A DNA stretch of 64,000 nt from Pleurocapsa sp. PCC 7327. Its GTDB lineage: Bacteria; Cyanobacteriota; Cyanobacteriia; Cyanobacteriales; Microcystaceae. A model generated the notes under the pieces. That model ran no database searches, was not told the origin of the DNA, and worked only from the letters and a program-made list of their open reading frames with translations. The stretch lies in NCBI RefSeq assembly GCF_000317025.1, contig NC_019689.1:1341501-1405500 (forward strand), written 5' to 3'. Position 1 is the first letter of the stretch. Each line of letters starts with the position of its first letter. Below, one piece after another: positions 36,982 to 46,510 of this stretch. The position numbers were made by a program, and so were the translations under genes.

Positions 36982-39267
36982 ATGCTCAAGCGATCGCTCA
37001 AAGCCTCACCTGCCGGAATCATCAAAGCCAAACAAGCATTTGCGCGCAAACAATGGTCCCAGGAGTACCTAGCAGCCCAGGTAGGCTTATCTACTCGCAA
37101 CTCGGTTTGGAAATTTTTTGCAGGCAGACCAATCGAACGCCATATTTTTCTGGAAATCTGCTTTCAGTTAGACCTCGATTGGCAAGAGATCGCTGACTTG
37201 CCTGACGCAAATCCTCAGCCTTCAAGCCAATCTCCTAGTGCCCAGGAAAACTTGGCTTCCCAAGACTGGATACAACAACTAAAAGGACAGATCCAAGCTC
37301 AGTGCGGTATTGTCCAGTCTTTTTTTGATGTCAACCAGCCTCTCAAACTCGATCGCGTTTATACCGATGTTAACGTCCTGACCTCTTTAAGCAATCAGCG
37401 ATGGTTAGAAGTATCAGATTTACAAACTTCCTCATCAGTATCTAGGCGTTTCGATTTATTTGAGCCAAATCGCAAAACTATTTCGGCACTAGATGCGATT
37501 ACCAGCAATTCCAGGCTAGTCATTTTAGGAAAACCGGGTTCTGGCAAGACGACTTTTTTACAACACCTAGCTTTACTGTGCATTGAAGGCAAATTTAAAG
37601 CCGATTGCCTTCCTATCTTTATTTCTCTGAGAATTTTTGCCACCCAGGTAAAAGAGACGCACGATTTTAGTCTAGCAAACTACATCAGTCGAACTTGGGG
37701 CAGCTATGGAATCTCTAGCAAACAAGTTGAAACCTTAATCCGTCAAGGAAAGGTACTGATTTTATTAGATGGACTGGAGGAAATTTCCCCAGAAGATAGC
37801 GAACCGATCCTCGCGCAGATCCAGCAATTTGCCGAAGTCTACTACCAAAACGCGATCGCGATTACCTGTCGTATTGGTATTCAAGCTTATCCTCTGCGCG
37901 GGTTTACTTATGTTGAGTTGGCAGATTGGAATCTCAGCCAGGTCGAAACTTTTGTGCAAAAGTGGTTTGTGGCGACTAATCGGGAGTCTGAAACGGAAGG
38001 ACTCGCTAAAGCTGCCCAATTTTTAGAATTATTGAAGCGTCCAGAAAATCTACCGATTTTAGAACTGGCTGTCACCCCAATCTTGTTAAGTTTATTGTGT
38101 TCGGTTTTTCAAGCGCGATCGAGCTTTCCTGCTAAACGTTCTAAACTCTACCAAGAAGCTTTAGAAATTTTACTCGGTCGTTGGGATCGCTCTAGAGGCA
38201 TTCAAAGAGAGCAAACCTACTACAATTTATCCTTACCCGACAAAATTAAACTCTTTAGCCAGATTGCGGCAACAACATTCGAGCAGGGAAATTATTTTTT
38301 TGAAGGAAGCGACGTTCAAAATATTATCGCTGACTATTTGCTCGCCTTACCTCAAGTCAATCCCGATCCAGAAATACTATGGTCTCATAGTGAAGAACTT
38401 CTCCACACCATTGAGAGACAACATGGGTTGCTAGTAGAAAGAGCTAAGGGAATTTATTCTTTTTCCCATCTGACCTTTCAAGAATACCTGACCGCTCGGA
38501 AAATCGTCGCTAGCCCCAATTCTCAAACCCTACAAGAATCCTTGCAGCGTTTAGCTATTCATGTCGCCGAACCGCAATGGCGAGAAGTTATTTTCTTGAC
38601 GGTGGGAATGCTACCGAGTGCCGATTTTTTACTCGAACAGATGAAAGTGCAAGTCGATTCCTTACTAGCGGCAGAATCTCGATTAGAACAGTTTATTCGT
38701 TCTATTGATGAAAAAGCGCGCTCTCTAAACGTACCTTATCAAAACGCCGCTGTCAGAGCTTTTTATTTCGGTTTGTTACAAAGTCGAGATTTAAATTTAG
38801 CGACATCCCTTGATGTAAAATTGGCAAGCGATCTCGCTCCCGAACTAGCTTTGGATGTCGCTCTGATTCGTGCTTTTACCCTTAGTTTAACTCTGTTAGA
38901 TCGTCCCGAATTGGAGCAGATTTTAGAATTGAGCTTTGCGCTAGATTTAGAGCGACGTTTCCCGATGGAAGAAGGACTTAAGCAAGCACTGCAAGATCTC
39001 AAGGATAGACTGCCAAATTCAGCAGAAGGATTAGATAGTTTACAAACTTGGTGGAAAACTAACGGTCAAAGTTGGTGCGATCGCTTTAGACATTTAATCA
39101 TCAAACATCGCCATATCGGTCAAGATTGGCAATTTAACTTACAACAACAAAACTTGTTATACCAGTACTACGCGGCAAATCAGTTTTTGGTAGATTGTCT
39201 TAACAATCAATGCCAGGTCGATCCCGTTCGGCGAGAAGGGATTTTAGAAACGTTGTTACTACTTTAA
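36982..39267 (+). CDS. HTH-NACHT STAND NTPase
   Basis: 761 residues. The N-terminus (about 12-72) looks like a helix-turn-helix or small helical domain (KAKQAFARKQWSQEYLAAQV, LSTRNSVWKFFAGRPIE). A linker leads to a NACHT ATPase: Walker A GKPGSGKTT at 183-191, Walker B VLILLDGLEEI at 258-268, AITCRIG sensor and the winged-helix end FSHLTFQEYLTARKIV at about 493-508. The remaining 250 residues are helical without clear repeats and may be the sensor. Bacterial NACHT proteins include phage-defence NLR-like proteins; others are regulators. It sits between the copper island and an IS630-like remnant. No effector gene is adjacent. Confidence 0.88.
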   Translation: MLKRSLKASPAGIIKAKQAFARKQWSQEYLAAQVGLSTRNSVWKFFAGRPIERHIFLEICFQLDLDWQEIADLPDANPQPSSQSPSAQENLASQDWIQQLKGQIQAQCGIVQSFFDVNQPLKLDRVYTDVNVLTSLSNQRWLEVSDLQTSSSVSRRFDLFEPNRKTISALDAITSNSRLVILGKPGSGKTTFLQHLALLCIEGKFKADCLPIFISLRIFATQVKETHDFSLANYISRTWGSYGISSKQVETLIRQGKVLILLDGLEEISPEDSEPILAQIQQFAEVYYQNAIAITCRIGIQAYPLRGFTYVELADWNLSQVETFVQKWFVATNRESETEGLAKAAQFLELLKRPENLPILELAVTPILLSLLCSVFQARSSFPAKRSKLYQEALEILLGRWDRSRGIQREQTYYNLSLPDKIKLFSQIAATTFEQGNYFFEGSDVQNIIADYLLALPQVNPDPEILWSHSEELLHTIERQHGLLVERAKGIYSFSHLTFQEYLTARKIVASPNSQTLQESLQRLAIHVAEPQWREVIFLTVGMLPSADFLLEQMKVQVDSLLAAESRLEQFIRSIDEKARSLNVPYQNAAVRAFYFGLLQSRDLNLATSLDVKLASDLAPELALDVALIRAFTLSLTLLDRPELEQILELSFALDLERRFPMEEGLKQALQDLKDRLPNSAEGLDSLQTWWKTNGQSWCDRFRHLIIKHRHIGQDWQFNLQQQNLLYQYYAANQFLVDCLNNQCQVDPVRREGILETLLLL

Positions 39268-39428
39268 TATGACAGGATTTCGCTACGAGAAGCAAAATTC
39301 TGTTTTAAAACCAGTCCGCTACGAATATCATTAAGAGAGATTTGATTGAAAGCAAATTCAATGGCATGAGCTAAATCAGGATAAGTTCTCGCACCAAGAG
39401 ATCGTAAAATGCTTTTCTGCTGAATTAG
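39264..39428 (-). pseudogene. C-terminal remnant of an IS630-like transposase
   Basis: The minus strand reads LIQQKSILRSLGARTYPDLA, then HAIEFAFNQISLNDIRSG and a degenerate tail to a TAA at 39264. The ARTYPDL..AI......I...DIR pattern is that of the C-terminus of IS630-family transposases, where DIRNWF would normally follow. No start and no catalytic part are left. Its stop codon overlaps the NACHT stop codon on the other strand. Confidence 0.6.
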
Positions 39429-39437
39429 ATGTGTGCG

Positions 39438-40319
39438 TTAAATCGCTAGCGAGAGCAGATTGGCTAGGTCAGAAAATCGCTCTATTTCTAATTTTTCCCA
39501 AGTGCGATCGCTGTTGCACCTATGAGCGCATAGCAGTCCCCATAGCTGTTTTTGAGTAAATATGGGAGCGATTAACAGCGATCGCACGTTCGCTTGACGC
39601 AAGGATGCGATCGCATCTGAAGATAATTCGGCGCGATCGAGATTGTCAATGGCTAGGACTTGTCCCGGATGGTATTGCAAATCTAGCTTCCCAAAAGGGA
39701 AATCTTTAACAGAAGGACGATCTGACGCGACGGATTCGACTATTTGCTGGTTCGCCTTTTGATAAAAAACAATTCGTTCGACTTGAAAAAATTCCCGAAT
39801 TTTAGAGATAATCGTTGGTATAATGTCCCAACTGTTGTCAAAATTAGACAACTGCTGGATAATTTCTCTGACTAACTTCTCCCAGTTCTGCTGCTGTCCT
39901 AGTTGTATAGCGATCGCGTCGGCATTAATTAACGCCTCAGAAGCACTCAACAGGCGCTGTACTCTCTGAAAAAGAACTGCCCAATGGATGGGTTTAGTGA
40001 GGTAATCCGTCGCTCCTGCTTGAAAGGCTTGGTCGATTGACTCGCAATCGTCGAGAAAGGTTAGCATGAGAATCGGGATCTGCATCCCGCTAGTTAAAGA
40101 ACGCAGGCGCTGACAGCAGGTAAATCCGTCCATTACTGGCATCACTGCGTCTAACAAAACGATATTGGGTTGGCAACGCGCATATTTAGCTAAACATTCC
40201 TCGCCATTAGCAGCTTCTTCAACCTGATAGCCTTTGCTTTGAATTGCCAGCTTGAGTAACGAGCGGATAGAGTTATCGTCATCGGCAATTAAAATTAGAG
40301 GCGCTTTCTCGTTAGTCAT
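39438..40319 (-). CDS. Response regulator with GAF output domain
   Basis: 293 residues from the ATG at 40319, which overlaps the kinase stop by ATGA. The receiver domain (about 8-125) has LIADDDNS acidic pair, phospho-Asp in VLLDAVMPVMDG and Lys in DYLTKPIHW. A GAF domain (about 150-290) follows: FFQVERIVFYQ, QVLAIDNLDR and SLLIAPIFTQKQLWGLLCAH. There is no DNA-binding domain, so output is probably through the GAF domain or a phosphotransfer partner. Coupling to the upstream hybrid kinase indicates a dedicated pair. The longer frame to 40433 would lie inside the kinase gene and is not favoured. Confidence 0.88.
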   Translation of the reverse strand: MTNEKAPLILIADDDNSIRSLLKLAIQSKGYQVEEAANGEECLAKYARCQPNIVLLDAVMPVMDGFTCCQRLRSLTSGMQIPILMLTFLDDCESIDQAFQAGATDYLTKPIHWAVLFQRVQRLLSASEALINADAIAIQLGQQQNWEKLVREIIQQLSNFDNSWDIIPTIISKIREFFQVERIVFYQKANQQIVESVASDRPSVKDFPFGKLDLQYHPGQVLAIDNLDRAELSSDAIASLRQANVRSLLIAPIFTQKQLWGLLCAHRCNSDRTWEKLEIERFSDLANLLSLAI

Positions 40320-43300
40320 AGGAGATTTTGTAGGATATTTTTGACTTGTTGGTACTGGGCTTCTAATTCCAGCGAAGATGCTTGAACTTTCGCAAGGTTG
40401 CCAGAACGGGCTAAATTTTCCAATTGCTTGCAAAGTTTAGCAAATCTTACTGCGCCTAAGGTGGCACTACTCGAACCTAAAGCATGGGATGACTGGCGCA
40501 ATTGTTCTAAATTTGAAGAAGCGATCGCGTCTCGAATCTGTTCGAGATGTTGCGGTGCTGTTTTTAAATATTCCTCAATCAGATGGGCGATAAATTCATC
40601 AGCTTGGGCACCTACCATCTCGCGGATAGAATCTAGTACTTTAGCGTCTAAAATCAAATCTTCTGCTTGGTGCGTCTGAGGTTGGCTTTCTTGACGGTTA
40701 GCGCGATCTTTTTCTAACCGTAGAGCGGCTTTTTCTAATGCCTGGAGTAATTCGATTTCGCGGATAGGTTTGCTGATGTAGTCGTTCATCCCCACCGCCA
40801 AGCATTTCTCGCGATCGCCTTTCATGGCGTAGGCTGTCACGGCAATTAACCAGGGACGCTGACTGGGTTTCCATTCCTCGGCAATGCGTTGAGCCGCTGT
40901 CAATCCGTCCATTTCTGGCATTTCTACGTCCATCAATACCACATCATAGGGCGCTTGTCGTAAGGCGCGAATCGCTTCCCATCCATTACCCGCCACATCA
41001 GCCCGATATCCCAGTTTTTGTAGGATTAGTAAAGCAACTTGTTGGTTAATACTGTTATCTTCTGCCAGGAGAATCCGTAAGGGAAAGGGTTTAGAAACGG
41101 TAGTTTCAATCTTTTGGTTACTGGAAGACGTTTGGGCGATCGCCATTTCAGATGAAGCAGAAGTTTCTGAAACCGACTTTTGCCAGAATATCTGCACGAG
41201 AGCGTCGTAGAGTTGAGATTTTTTCACCGGATTCTGAAGCCAAGCGACAAACTGAACTGGGGTGCTTTTTTGCAATTCTTTTGGCGACAAATTAACGGCT
41301 GTGAGCATCATTAAAGGCAATGCTCGACACTCTGGTAACGCCTGGATGGATTCAGCAAGTTCTATTCCATTCATTTTCGGCATTTGTAGGTCAAGAATTG
41401 CCAAGTCAAAAGATTCTCCTTGACGCAACCAACAGAGAGCTTGAGATCCCGAATCGGCCGCGCGAGGAAGCATTCCCCACGATTGAGTTAGCTGGGTCAA
41501 CAATTCTCGATTAACCGGATTATCATCCACAATTAAGATGCGTTTTCCTTTCAGTTGCGCCTGACAATCGCTAGGGGTCAAAGTAGAAGAAAAAGGGGCA
41601 GCTTTGGCAGCGATGGTAAAATAAAAGGTCGAACCTACCGTTGAGATAGTATCCCAATTTTCTTGGGAACGTAACCAGCGAGGAGGGGCTGCGCCAGCAA
41701 CCGTCCCGTGACTTTCCATCCAAATGCTTCCCCCCATCATCTTTGCCAGACGCTTGCAGATAGCTAACCCCAAACCTGTCCCGCCATATTTGCGAGTCAC
41801 TGAGGCATTAGCTTGGCTGAAAGACTGAAAGAGAAATCGTTGTTGTTGGGGGGCGATGCCGATTCCCGTATCTTTGACCATAAATTGAATTTCGTAGGCT
41901 TGTTCGGCTTTGTTGACGAGGGAAGCGGTTACAGCAACGCGAATTTCTCCTGCGTCGGTAAACTTGACCGCATTGCCCAGTAGATTTACCAAGATTTGAC
42001 GGACTCTGGTAATGTCACCGACGATCGCGCGGGGAACTTGGGGATCGATCTGATAAATGACTTGGAGGTTTTTGGCAACCGCTTTGGGTACGATTAAATT
42101 GAGTGCTTCCTCAACACAAGATTGCACTTCAAAGGGATAGGCTTCTAATTCCAGCTTGCCAGACTCAATTTTGGAAAAATCGAGAATATCATTCAAAATA
42201 ACTAGCAAAGCTTCGCTGCTACTGCGAATCGTTTCGGCAAACTGTCGCTGTTGGGAAGATAAATCTGTATCCAATAACAGTCCCGCCATGCCAATGACAG
42301 CATTCATCGGCGTGCGAATTTCATGGCTCATAGTAGCGAGAAATTCGCTTTTGGCGAGGTTAGCTGCGTCTGCCGCTTTTTTCGCCGCACTCAATTCTTG
42401 ATTTTGTCGTGCTAATTGTTCGCGGTGGCTCTTTTCCCGTTCTAATAGCTGTGCCTGGGCTAAAGCAATTCCCACTTGCGCCGCTACGGCTTCGAGCCAT
42501 TCTACCTCATCCCGTTCCCAGTGTCGCACCGAGCTGCATTGGTGAAGCACCAAGACTCCATAAGGCTTGTCGCGATCGCAAATCCGAATCGCTAACATTG
42601 ATTTGATGTTCAGGTGGCGACAAGTATTCCAGATCGGTTCGAGGGTAGCTTCAGCAAAGATATCGTCGGATACCATAGCCCGATCCTGACTGAGGACTTG
42701 TTGTGCGTAGGAATCACCTGCATTCGGCACGCTTAGATCGAACAAAGAATTCGTATCGGGCGTTAAATATTCTGCAACGCAGAAAAGTTGTGGGGTAGGA
42801 TGCTCGATATAGGAATAAATAATCGCGCGATCGACGCTTAATGCCTGTCCGACTCGCTCTGCTGTCGTCTGAAAGATTTTTTGCAGATCGAGACTTTGGC
42901 GAATTTCTGCGACGATTTCTTTGAGTAAAAGGATTTGCTGATATCGTTTTCGTAGCGTTTCTTCAGATCGCTTGCGTTCGGTAATATCTTTGTGAGTGCC
43001 CACCATTCTCAGAGGTTGTCCTTGCTCGTCGCGTTCGACAACTTGACCTCTATCTAAAATCCATTTCCATTCGCCCGATTGGGTAAGCATGCGCAACTCC
43101 ATCTCGAAATAGGGCGCGCGTCCCCCCAGATGAGCTTCCAGAAGCTCCAACATGTAGGGCTTATCGTCTGGATGTACGAGTCTGTCTCGCCAATCGATAT
43201 CATTTTCCAGTGCATCGGGAGAATAGCCGAGTATTGTTGCCCAACGCGGACTGCGGTAGACCTTCCCCGTCACTGGGTTCCAATCCCAAAGTCCCTCTTC

Positions 43301-44650
43301 AACAGCTTCGAGAGCAAGCCGTAGCCTTTCTTCGCTCTCGCGCAATCTTTGCTCTGCCTGTTTGCGAGCCGTAATATCGGTGACTGTACCGAAATATCCA
43401 GCGATCGCGCCTGCTTCATCGCGGATGGCGATCGCCATGCCAAAAACCCAGTTTACCTTGCCTGCGGGGGTTTGAAAACGATATTCCATCGTAAACTGAC
43501 GCTCCGTCCTCGCACTTTCGTACCACTCGGCAAAGACTAACTCGCGATCGCTGGGGTGGATAGCCTTAACCCAACCGGTTCCGAGTGCTTCTGCCATGGA
43601 CAGTCCGCTCAATTCCATCCAGCGCGGGTTAACGAACAAACAGTGACCTTGGGAGTCGGTTTGAAAGATGCCTACGGGGGCATGAGTGACGAGCAAGCGA
43701 AAACGTTTTTCTCGCTCTCGCAATTGGGCTTCGAGTTGTTTGCGATCGCTGATGTCGCGATACATCCACAACTTACCGCAGTGACGATTGTCAACCCAGA
43801 TCGGTATGTCATCTCGCTCGAATATCCTGCCATCGCGCAGAAGCAGTTCTTCCGAAGTAGCGACTGGCCGATCGTTAAGAATGTTTTCAATTCGTCGATC
43901 GGCTTGGGCGAAATCAAAAAACGGTTCTTGAAAAGTTTGGGCAAGCCGTTGACAATCTACGCCGATTAGCATGTCTGGGTGTAAAGGAATGCCAAACTGC
44001 TGACAAAACTTTTGATTGACTAAGACGATCTGCCCTAGCTCATTTTCTACAAGAATGCCTGCTTGTAAATTTTGAATTAGGGCGCTTAAGCGCGATGTCG
44101 TTGCCCGCAATTGGGCTTCCACGCGGCGGCGTTCTGCCAGTTCTTGTTGCAGTTGTTGATTGGCACGGGTTAACTGTTGAGTTCGCTCTGCCACTCGCTT
44201 TTCTAATTCTTCATTGACTTGCTGTAGTGCTTGTTCTTTGCGCTTGGACTCGGTAATATCGCGGATTGCTAACACGACACTTATCTCCGATTGTTCTGTA
44301 TCCGATAAATGTTGCAGGTTCAGACAAGACCACGAAATCTCTAAAATTAGATCTTGAAATTCATAATCGGTTCGTCCTTTCGATTGATTTTCGAGAGCCA
44401 AATTGACAGGATGCTCTGCCACTGAGATATCTTGTCCCGATCGCCGAAGAGGTAATAATTCTGATAGTTGCTTCCCGATAATTAAAATATGAGGAATGTT
44501 GACCAAGCGATCGAAGGTCATATTACACCACTTTACTTTCCCCTGGCCATCCGTCCACGCGATCGCCTCATTCACTGTCCCCAAGGCAATCTCCATTTTG
44601 CCTAAGGTAGTACGGAGTTGATTGAGTTGGTTGGCTAAAGTCTCTTTCAT
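40316..44650 (-). CDS. Large hybrid histidine kinase: multi-PAS, GAF, HisKA, HATPase, two receivers, Hpt
   Basis: 1444 residues, cytosolic. Order: PAS (about 20-135), coiled coil (140-190), three further PAS/PAC units (about 190-565; repeated ITERK/DITARK ends), GAF (about 590-735) and HisKA with HEIRTPMN near 775. HATPase follows with GGTGLGLAICKRL near 955, then receiver 1 (phospho-Asp about 1086, AILDLQMPKMNG), receiver 2 (about 1239, VVLMDVEMPEMDG) and a C-terminal Hpt (SSHALGSSS, His about 1387). A full internal phosphorelay is therefore encoded. The GAF resembles phytochrome-class GAFs (LSVDRAIIYSY), but I do not see a bilin Cys. The signal is unknown. Coupled by ATGA to the next regulator gene. 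Confidence 0.93.
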   Translation of the reverse strand: MKETLANQLNQLRTTLGKMEIALGTVNEAIAWTDGQGKVKWCNMTFDRLVNIPHILIIGKQLSELLPLRRSGQDISVAEHPVNLALENQSKGRTDYEFQDLILEISWSCLNLQHLSDTEQSEISVVLAIRDITESKRKEQALQQVNEELEKRVAERTQQLTRANQQLQQELAERRRVEAQLRATTSRLSALIQNLQAGILVENELGQIVLVNQKFCQQFGIPLHPDMLIGVDCQRLAQTFQEPFFDFAQADRRIENILNDRPVATSEELLLRDGRIFERDDIPIWVDNRHCGKLWMYRDISDRKQLEAQLREREKRFRLLVTHAPVGIFQTDSQGHCLFVNPRWMELSGLSMAEALGTGWVKAIHPSDRELVFAEWYESARTERQFTMEYRFQTPAGKVNWVFGMAIAIRDEAGAIAGYFGTVTDITARKQAEQRLRESEERLRLALEAVEEGLWDWNPVTGKVYRSPRWATILGYSPDALENDIDWRDRLVHPDDKPYMLELLEAHLGGRAPYFEMELRMLTQSGEWKWILDRGQVVERDEQGQPLRMVGTHKDITERKRSEETLRKRYQQILLLKEIVAEIRQSLDLQKIFQTTAERVGQALSVDRAIIYSYIEHPTPQLFCVAEYLTPDTNSLFDLSVPNAGDSYAQQVLSQDRAMVSDDIFAEATLEPIWNTCRHLNIKSMLAIRICDRDKPYGVLVLHQCSSVRHWERDEVEWLEAVAAQVGIALAQAQLLEREKSHREQLARQNQELSAAKKAADAANLAKSEFLATMSHEIRTPMNAVIGMAGLLLDTDLSSQQRQFAETIRSSSEALLVILNDILDFSKIESGKLELEAYPFEVQSCVEEALNLIVPKAVAKNLQVIYQIDPQVPRAIVGDITRVRQILVNLLGNAVKFTDAGEIRVAVTASLVNKAEQAYEIQFMVKDTGIGIAPQQQRFLFQSFSQANASVTRKYGGTGLGLAICKRLAKMMGGSIWMESHGTVAGAAPPRWLRSQENWDTISTVGSTFYFTIAAKAAPFSSTLTPSDCQAQLKGKRILIVDDNPVNRELLTQLTQSWGMLPRAADSGSQALCWLRQGESFDLAILDLQMPKMNGIELAESIQALPECRALPLMMLTAVNLSPKELQKSTPVQFVAWLQNPVKKSQLYDALVQIFWQKSVSETSASSEMAIAQTSSSNQKIETTVSKPFPLRILLAEDNSINQQVALLILQKLGYRADVAGNGWEAIRALRQAPYDVVLMDVEMPEMDGLTAAQRIAEEWKPSQRPWLIAVTAYAMKGDREKCLAVGMNDYISKPIREIELLQALEKAALRLEKDRANRQESQPQTHQAEDLILDAKVLDSIREMVGAQADEFIAHLIEEYLKTAPQHLEQIRDAIASSNLEQLRQSSHALGSSSATLGAVRFAKLCKQLENLARSGNLAKVQASSLELEAQYQQVKNILQNLL

Positions 44651-44925
44651 GGCAGTCTCTTAAGTTTCAAGAGGACGGCATATTTTTCCTCACAGTAATT
44701 ACAGGAGCATTTTTTATTGGCGTTTGGCTTGGGGTAGCGATCGTAAGTGAAATTAGATTTTAGAGATTTTAGGCTCCCGAACCCCTATTTATTTTTCCCT
44801 TATCCACATCAAAAATTAACTTAGACAAAAGTTAGACATCTTAAATACTTGCTTAGACGCGATCTTAAATTGGCGATTGCAATACTGAGAAACATAGAGG
44901 CTTAAAGCAATGCAGGAAAACGGAT

Positions 44926-45978
44926 ATGAAACTCGTCTCAGTCATCGTACCAGTCTATAACGTCGAGAAATACATCGCTCAAACCATTCGCTCCGTACTC
45001 AATCAAACCTACTCTAATTTTGAGCTGATCGTCGTTGACGATGAATCTCCCGATAAAAGTGCCGAGATTTGTCGGCAGTTTCAAGATCCCCGGATTAGAA
45101 TAATCCATCAAAAAAATCGCGGTTTGGCTGGCGCTCGCAACGCTGGAATCCGCCACGCCAAAGGCGACTATCTCGCTTTCCTCGATGGAGACGATCTCTG
45201 GTTACCCGAAAAACTCGAAAAGCACGTTCAACATCTAAAAGCTTCACCTCATGTTGGCGTTAGCTTCAGTCGCTCGCAATTTATCGATAGCGATGGCAAC
45301 TCTCTCGGCATTTATCAAATGCCCAAACTCAAGGATATTAGACCCGACCATTTACTCTGTCGCAACCCCATTGGTAATGGTTCCGCTCCGGTAATTCGTC
45401 GTGAAGTCTTTGAAGCCATCCGCTTTCAAAAGAATCTCCATGGAACGATTGAAGATTTCTACTTTGACGAAAGTTTCCGACAGTCAGAGGATATCGAATG
45501 CTGGTTTCGTATTGCCATGCAAACCTCCTGGCAAATCGAAGGGATTCCAGATTCTTTAACGCTCTACCGCGTTAATGGAGAAGGACTCTCTGCCAATATT
45601 CTTAAGCAATTGGATTCTTGGGAAAAACTGATCGAAAAACATCGCACTGAATTTCCAGAATTAGTCAAACGTTGGGAAAATCCAGCCAGAGCTTACCAAC
45701 TGCGCTATCTCTCTCGTCGTGCCGTTCGTCTCAAAGATGGTACCATGGCAGTTAAATTAGTCAATCGCGCTCTATTAACTCACTGGCAAATTCTGTTATC
45801 CGAACCCCGTCGCACTATTTTAACGGCAGGTGCGGCTTACTTACTTCGCTATTTCCCATCATCTCTCTATTCTCGTCTTGAATCGCTTGCTTTAAGGACA
45901 ACAGGTTTTCTCCAAAAAGCCAAAATTCTGCGCGAACAACTGCGTTTTTCTTCAGCTTTAAACAATTCTGCTTATTAA
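44926..45978 (+). CDS. Glycosyltransferase family 2
   Basis: 350 residues. GT-A fold start VSVIVPVYNVEKYIAQTIRS, nucleotide-sugar Asp pair in LIVVDDESPD, RNAGIRHAKGDYLAFLDGDD carrying the DxD-type metal site and an ED/W motif (SEDIECWFRIA). The C-terminal 100 residues are helical and basic, possibly membrane-associated. It probably builds exopolysaccharide or a surface glycan; donor and acceptor are unknown. It is followed 45 bp later by an Alg14-like gene, so the pair likely shares a pathway. Confidence 0.9.
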   Translation: MKLVSVIVPVYNVEKYIAQTIRSVLNQTYSNFELIVVDDESPDKSAEICRQFQDPRIRIIHQKNRGLAGARNAGIRHAKGDYLAFLDGDDLWLPEKLEKHVQHLKASPHVGVSFSRSQFIDSDGNSLGIYQMPKLKDIRPDHLLCRNPIGNGSAPVIRREVFEAIRFQKNLHGTIEDFYFDESFRQSEDIECWFRIAMQTSWQIEGIPDSLTLYRVNGEGLSANILKQLDSWEKLIEKHRTEFPELVKRWENPARAYQLRYLSRRAVRLKDGTMAVKLVNRALLTHWQILLSEPRRTILTAGAAYLLRYFPSSLYSRLESLALRTTGFLQKAKILREQLRFSSALNNSAY

Positions 45979-46023
45979 TTTACCACTATTATTGTTCAAA
46001 AATTTTCCAGGAGATATAGCACA

Positions 46024-46476
46024 ATGAAAGTTTTATTGGTTTCTTCCAGTGGCGGTCATTTTAATGCTCTACAAAAGTTAAGTGTTTTTTGGGGACAACA
46101 CGATTGTTGTTGGATAACTTTCCGCACTGATGCAACAGAAACGGCACTTAAAAATAAAAATGTTTACTGGGCTTATAGTCCTACCAATCGCAACTTACCA
46201 AATCTCATCCGAAATTTTATTTTAGCGTTTCAGGTAATTTTACAAGAGCGTCCCCAATTAATTCTAACTACAGGTGCAGGCGTTGCTGTTCCCTTCATTA
46301 TTTTAGGTAAGTTATTGGGTGCTAAAACCGCTTTTGTTGAATCTTTTACGCGAATTAAACAGTTAAGTTTATCAGCTCGATTAGCAATGCCATTTCTCGA
46401 TGTTGTTTACGTTCACTGGCAACAACTCAAACAGCGTTATGCAAAAGCTGAATTAATTATCTCTAATACGCTTTAA
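46024..46476 (+). CDS. Alg14/PssD-like glycosyltransferase membrane subunit
   Basis: 150 residues with the Alg14 hallmarks: VLLVSSSGGHFNALQKL at the N-terminus, then a membrane-like segment, LILTTGAGVAVPFIILGK and KTAFVESFTRIKQLSLSARL. In bacteria PssD/Alg14 anchors the soluble catalytic partner PssE/Alg13 to the membrane for GlcNAc or GlcA transfer. AGGAG lies upstream of the ATG. No Alg13/PssE gene follows; the next gene is convergent. Confidence 0.88.
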   Translation: MKVLLVSSSGGHFNALQKLSVFWGQHDCCWITFRTDATETALKNKNVYWAYSPTNRNLPNLIRNFILAFQVILQERPQLILTTGAGVAVPFIILGKLLGAKTAFVESFTRIKQLSLSARLAMPFLDVVYVHWQQLKQRYAKAELIISNTL

Positions 46477-46510
46477 CAACACTCCTGAATTTATCTACTA
46501 TTAGTTTAGT

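Noticed and set aside
39438-40433. Longer start of the response regulator at 40433
   Set aside because: The extra 38 residues are read from within the kinase Hpt region; the ATGA-coupled ATG at 40319 fits the receiver domain.
43556-43969. 137-codon open frame opposite the hybrid kinase
   Set aside because: Shadow frame of the PAS region; no family resemblance.
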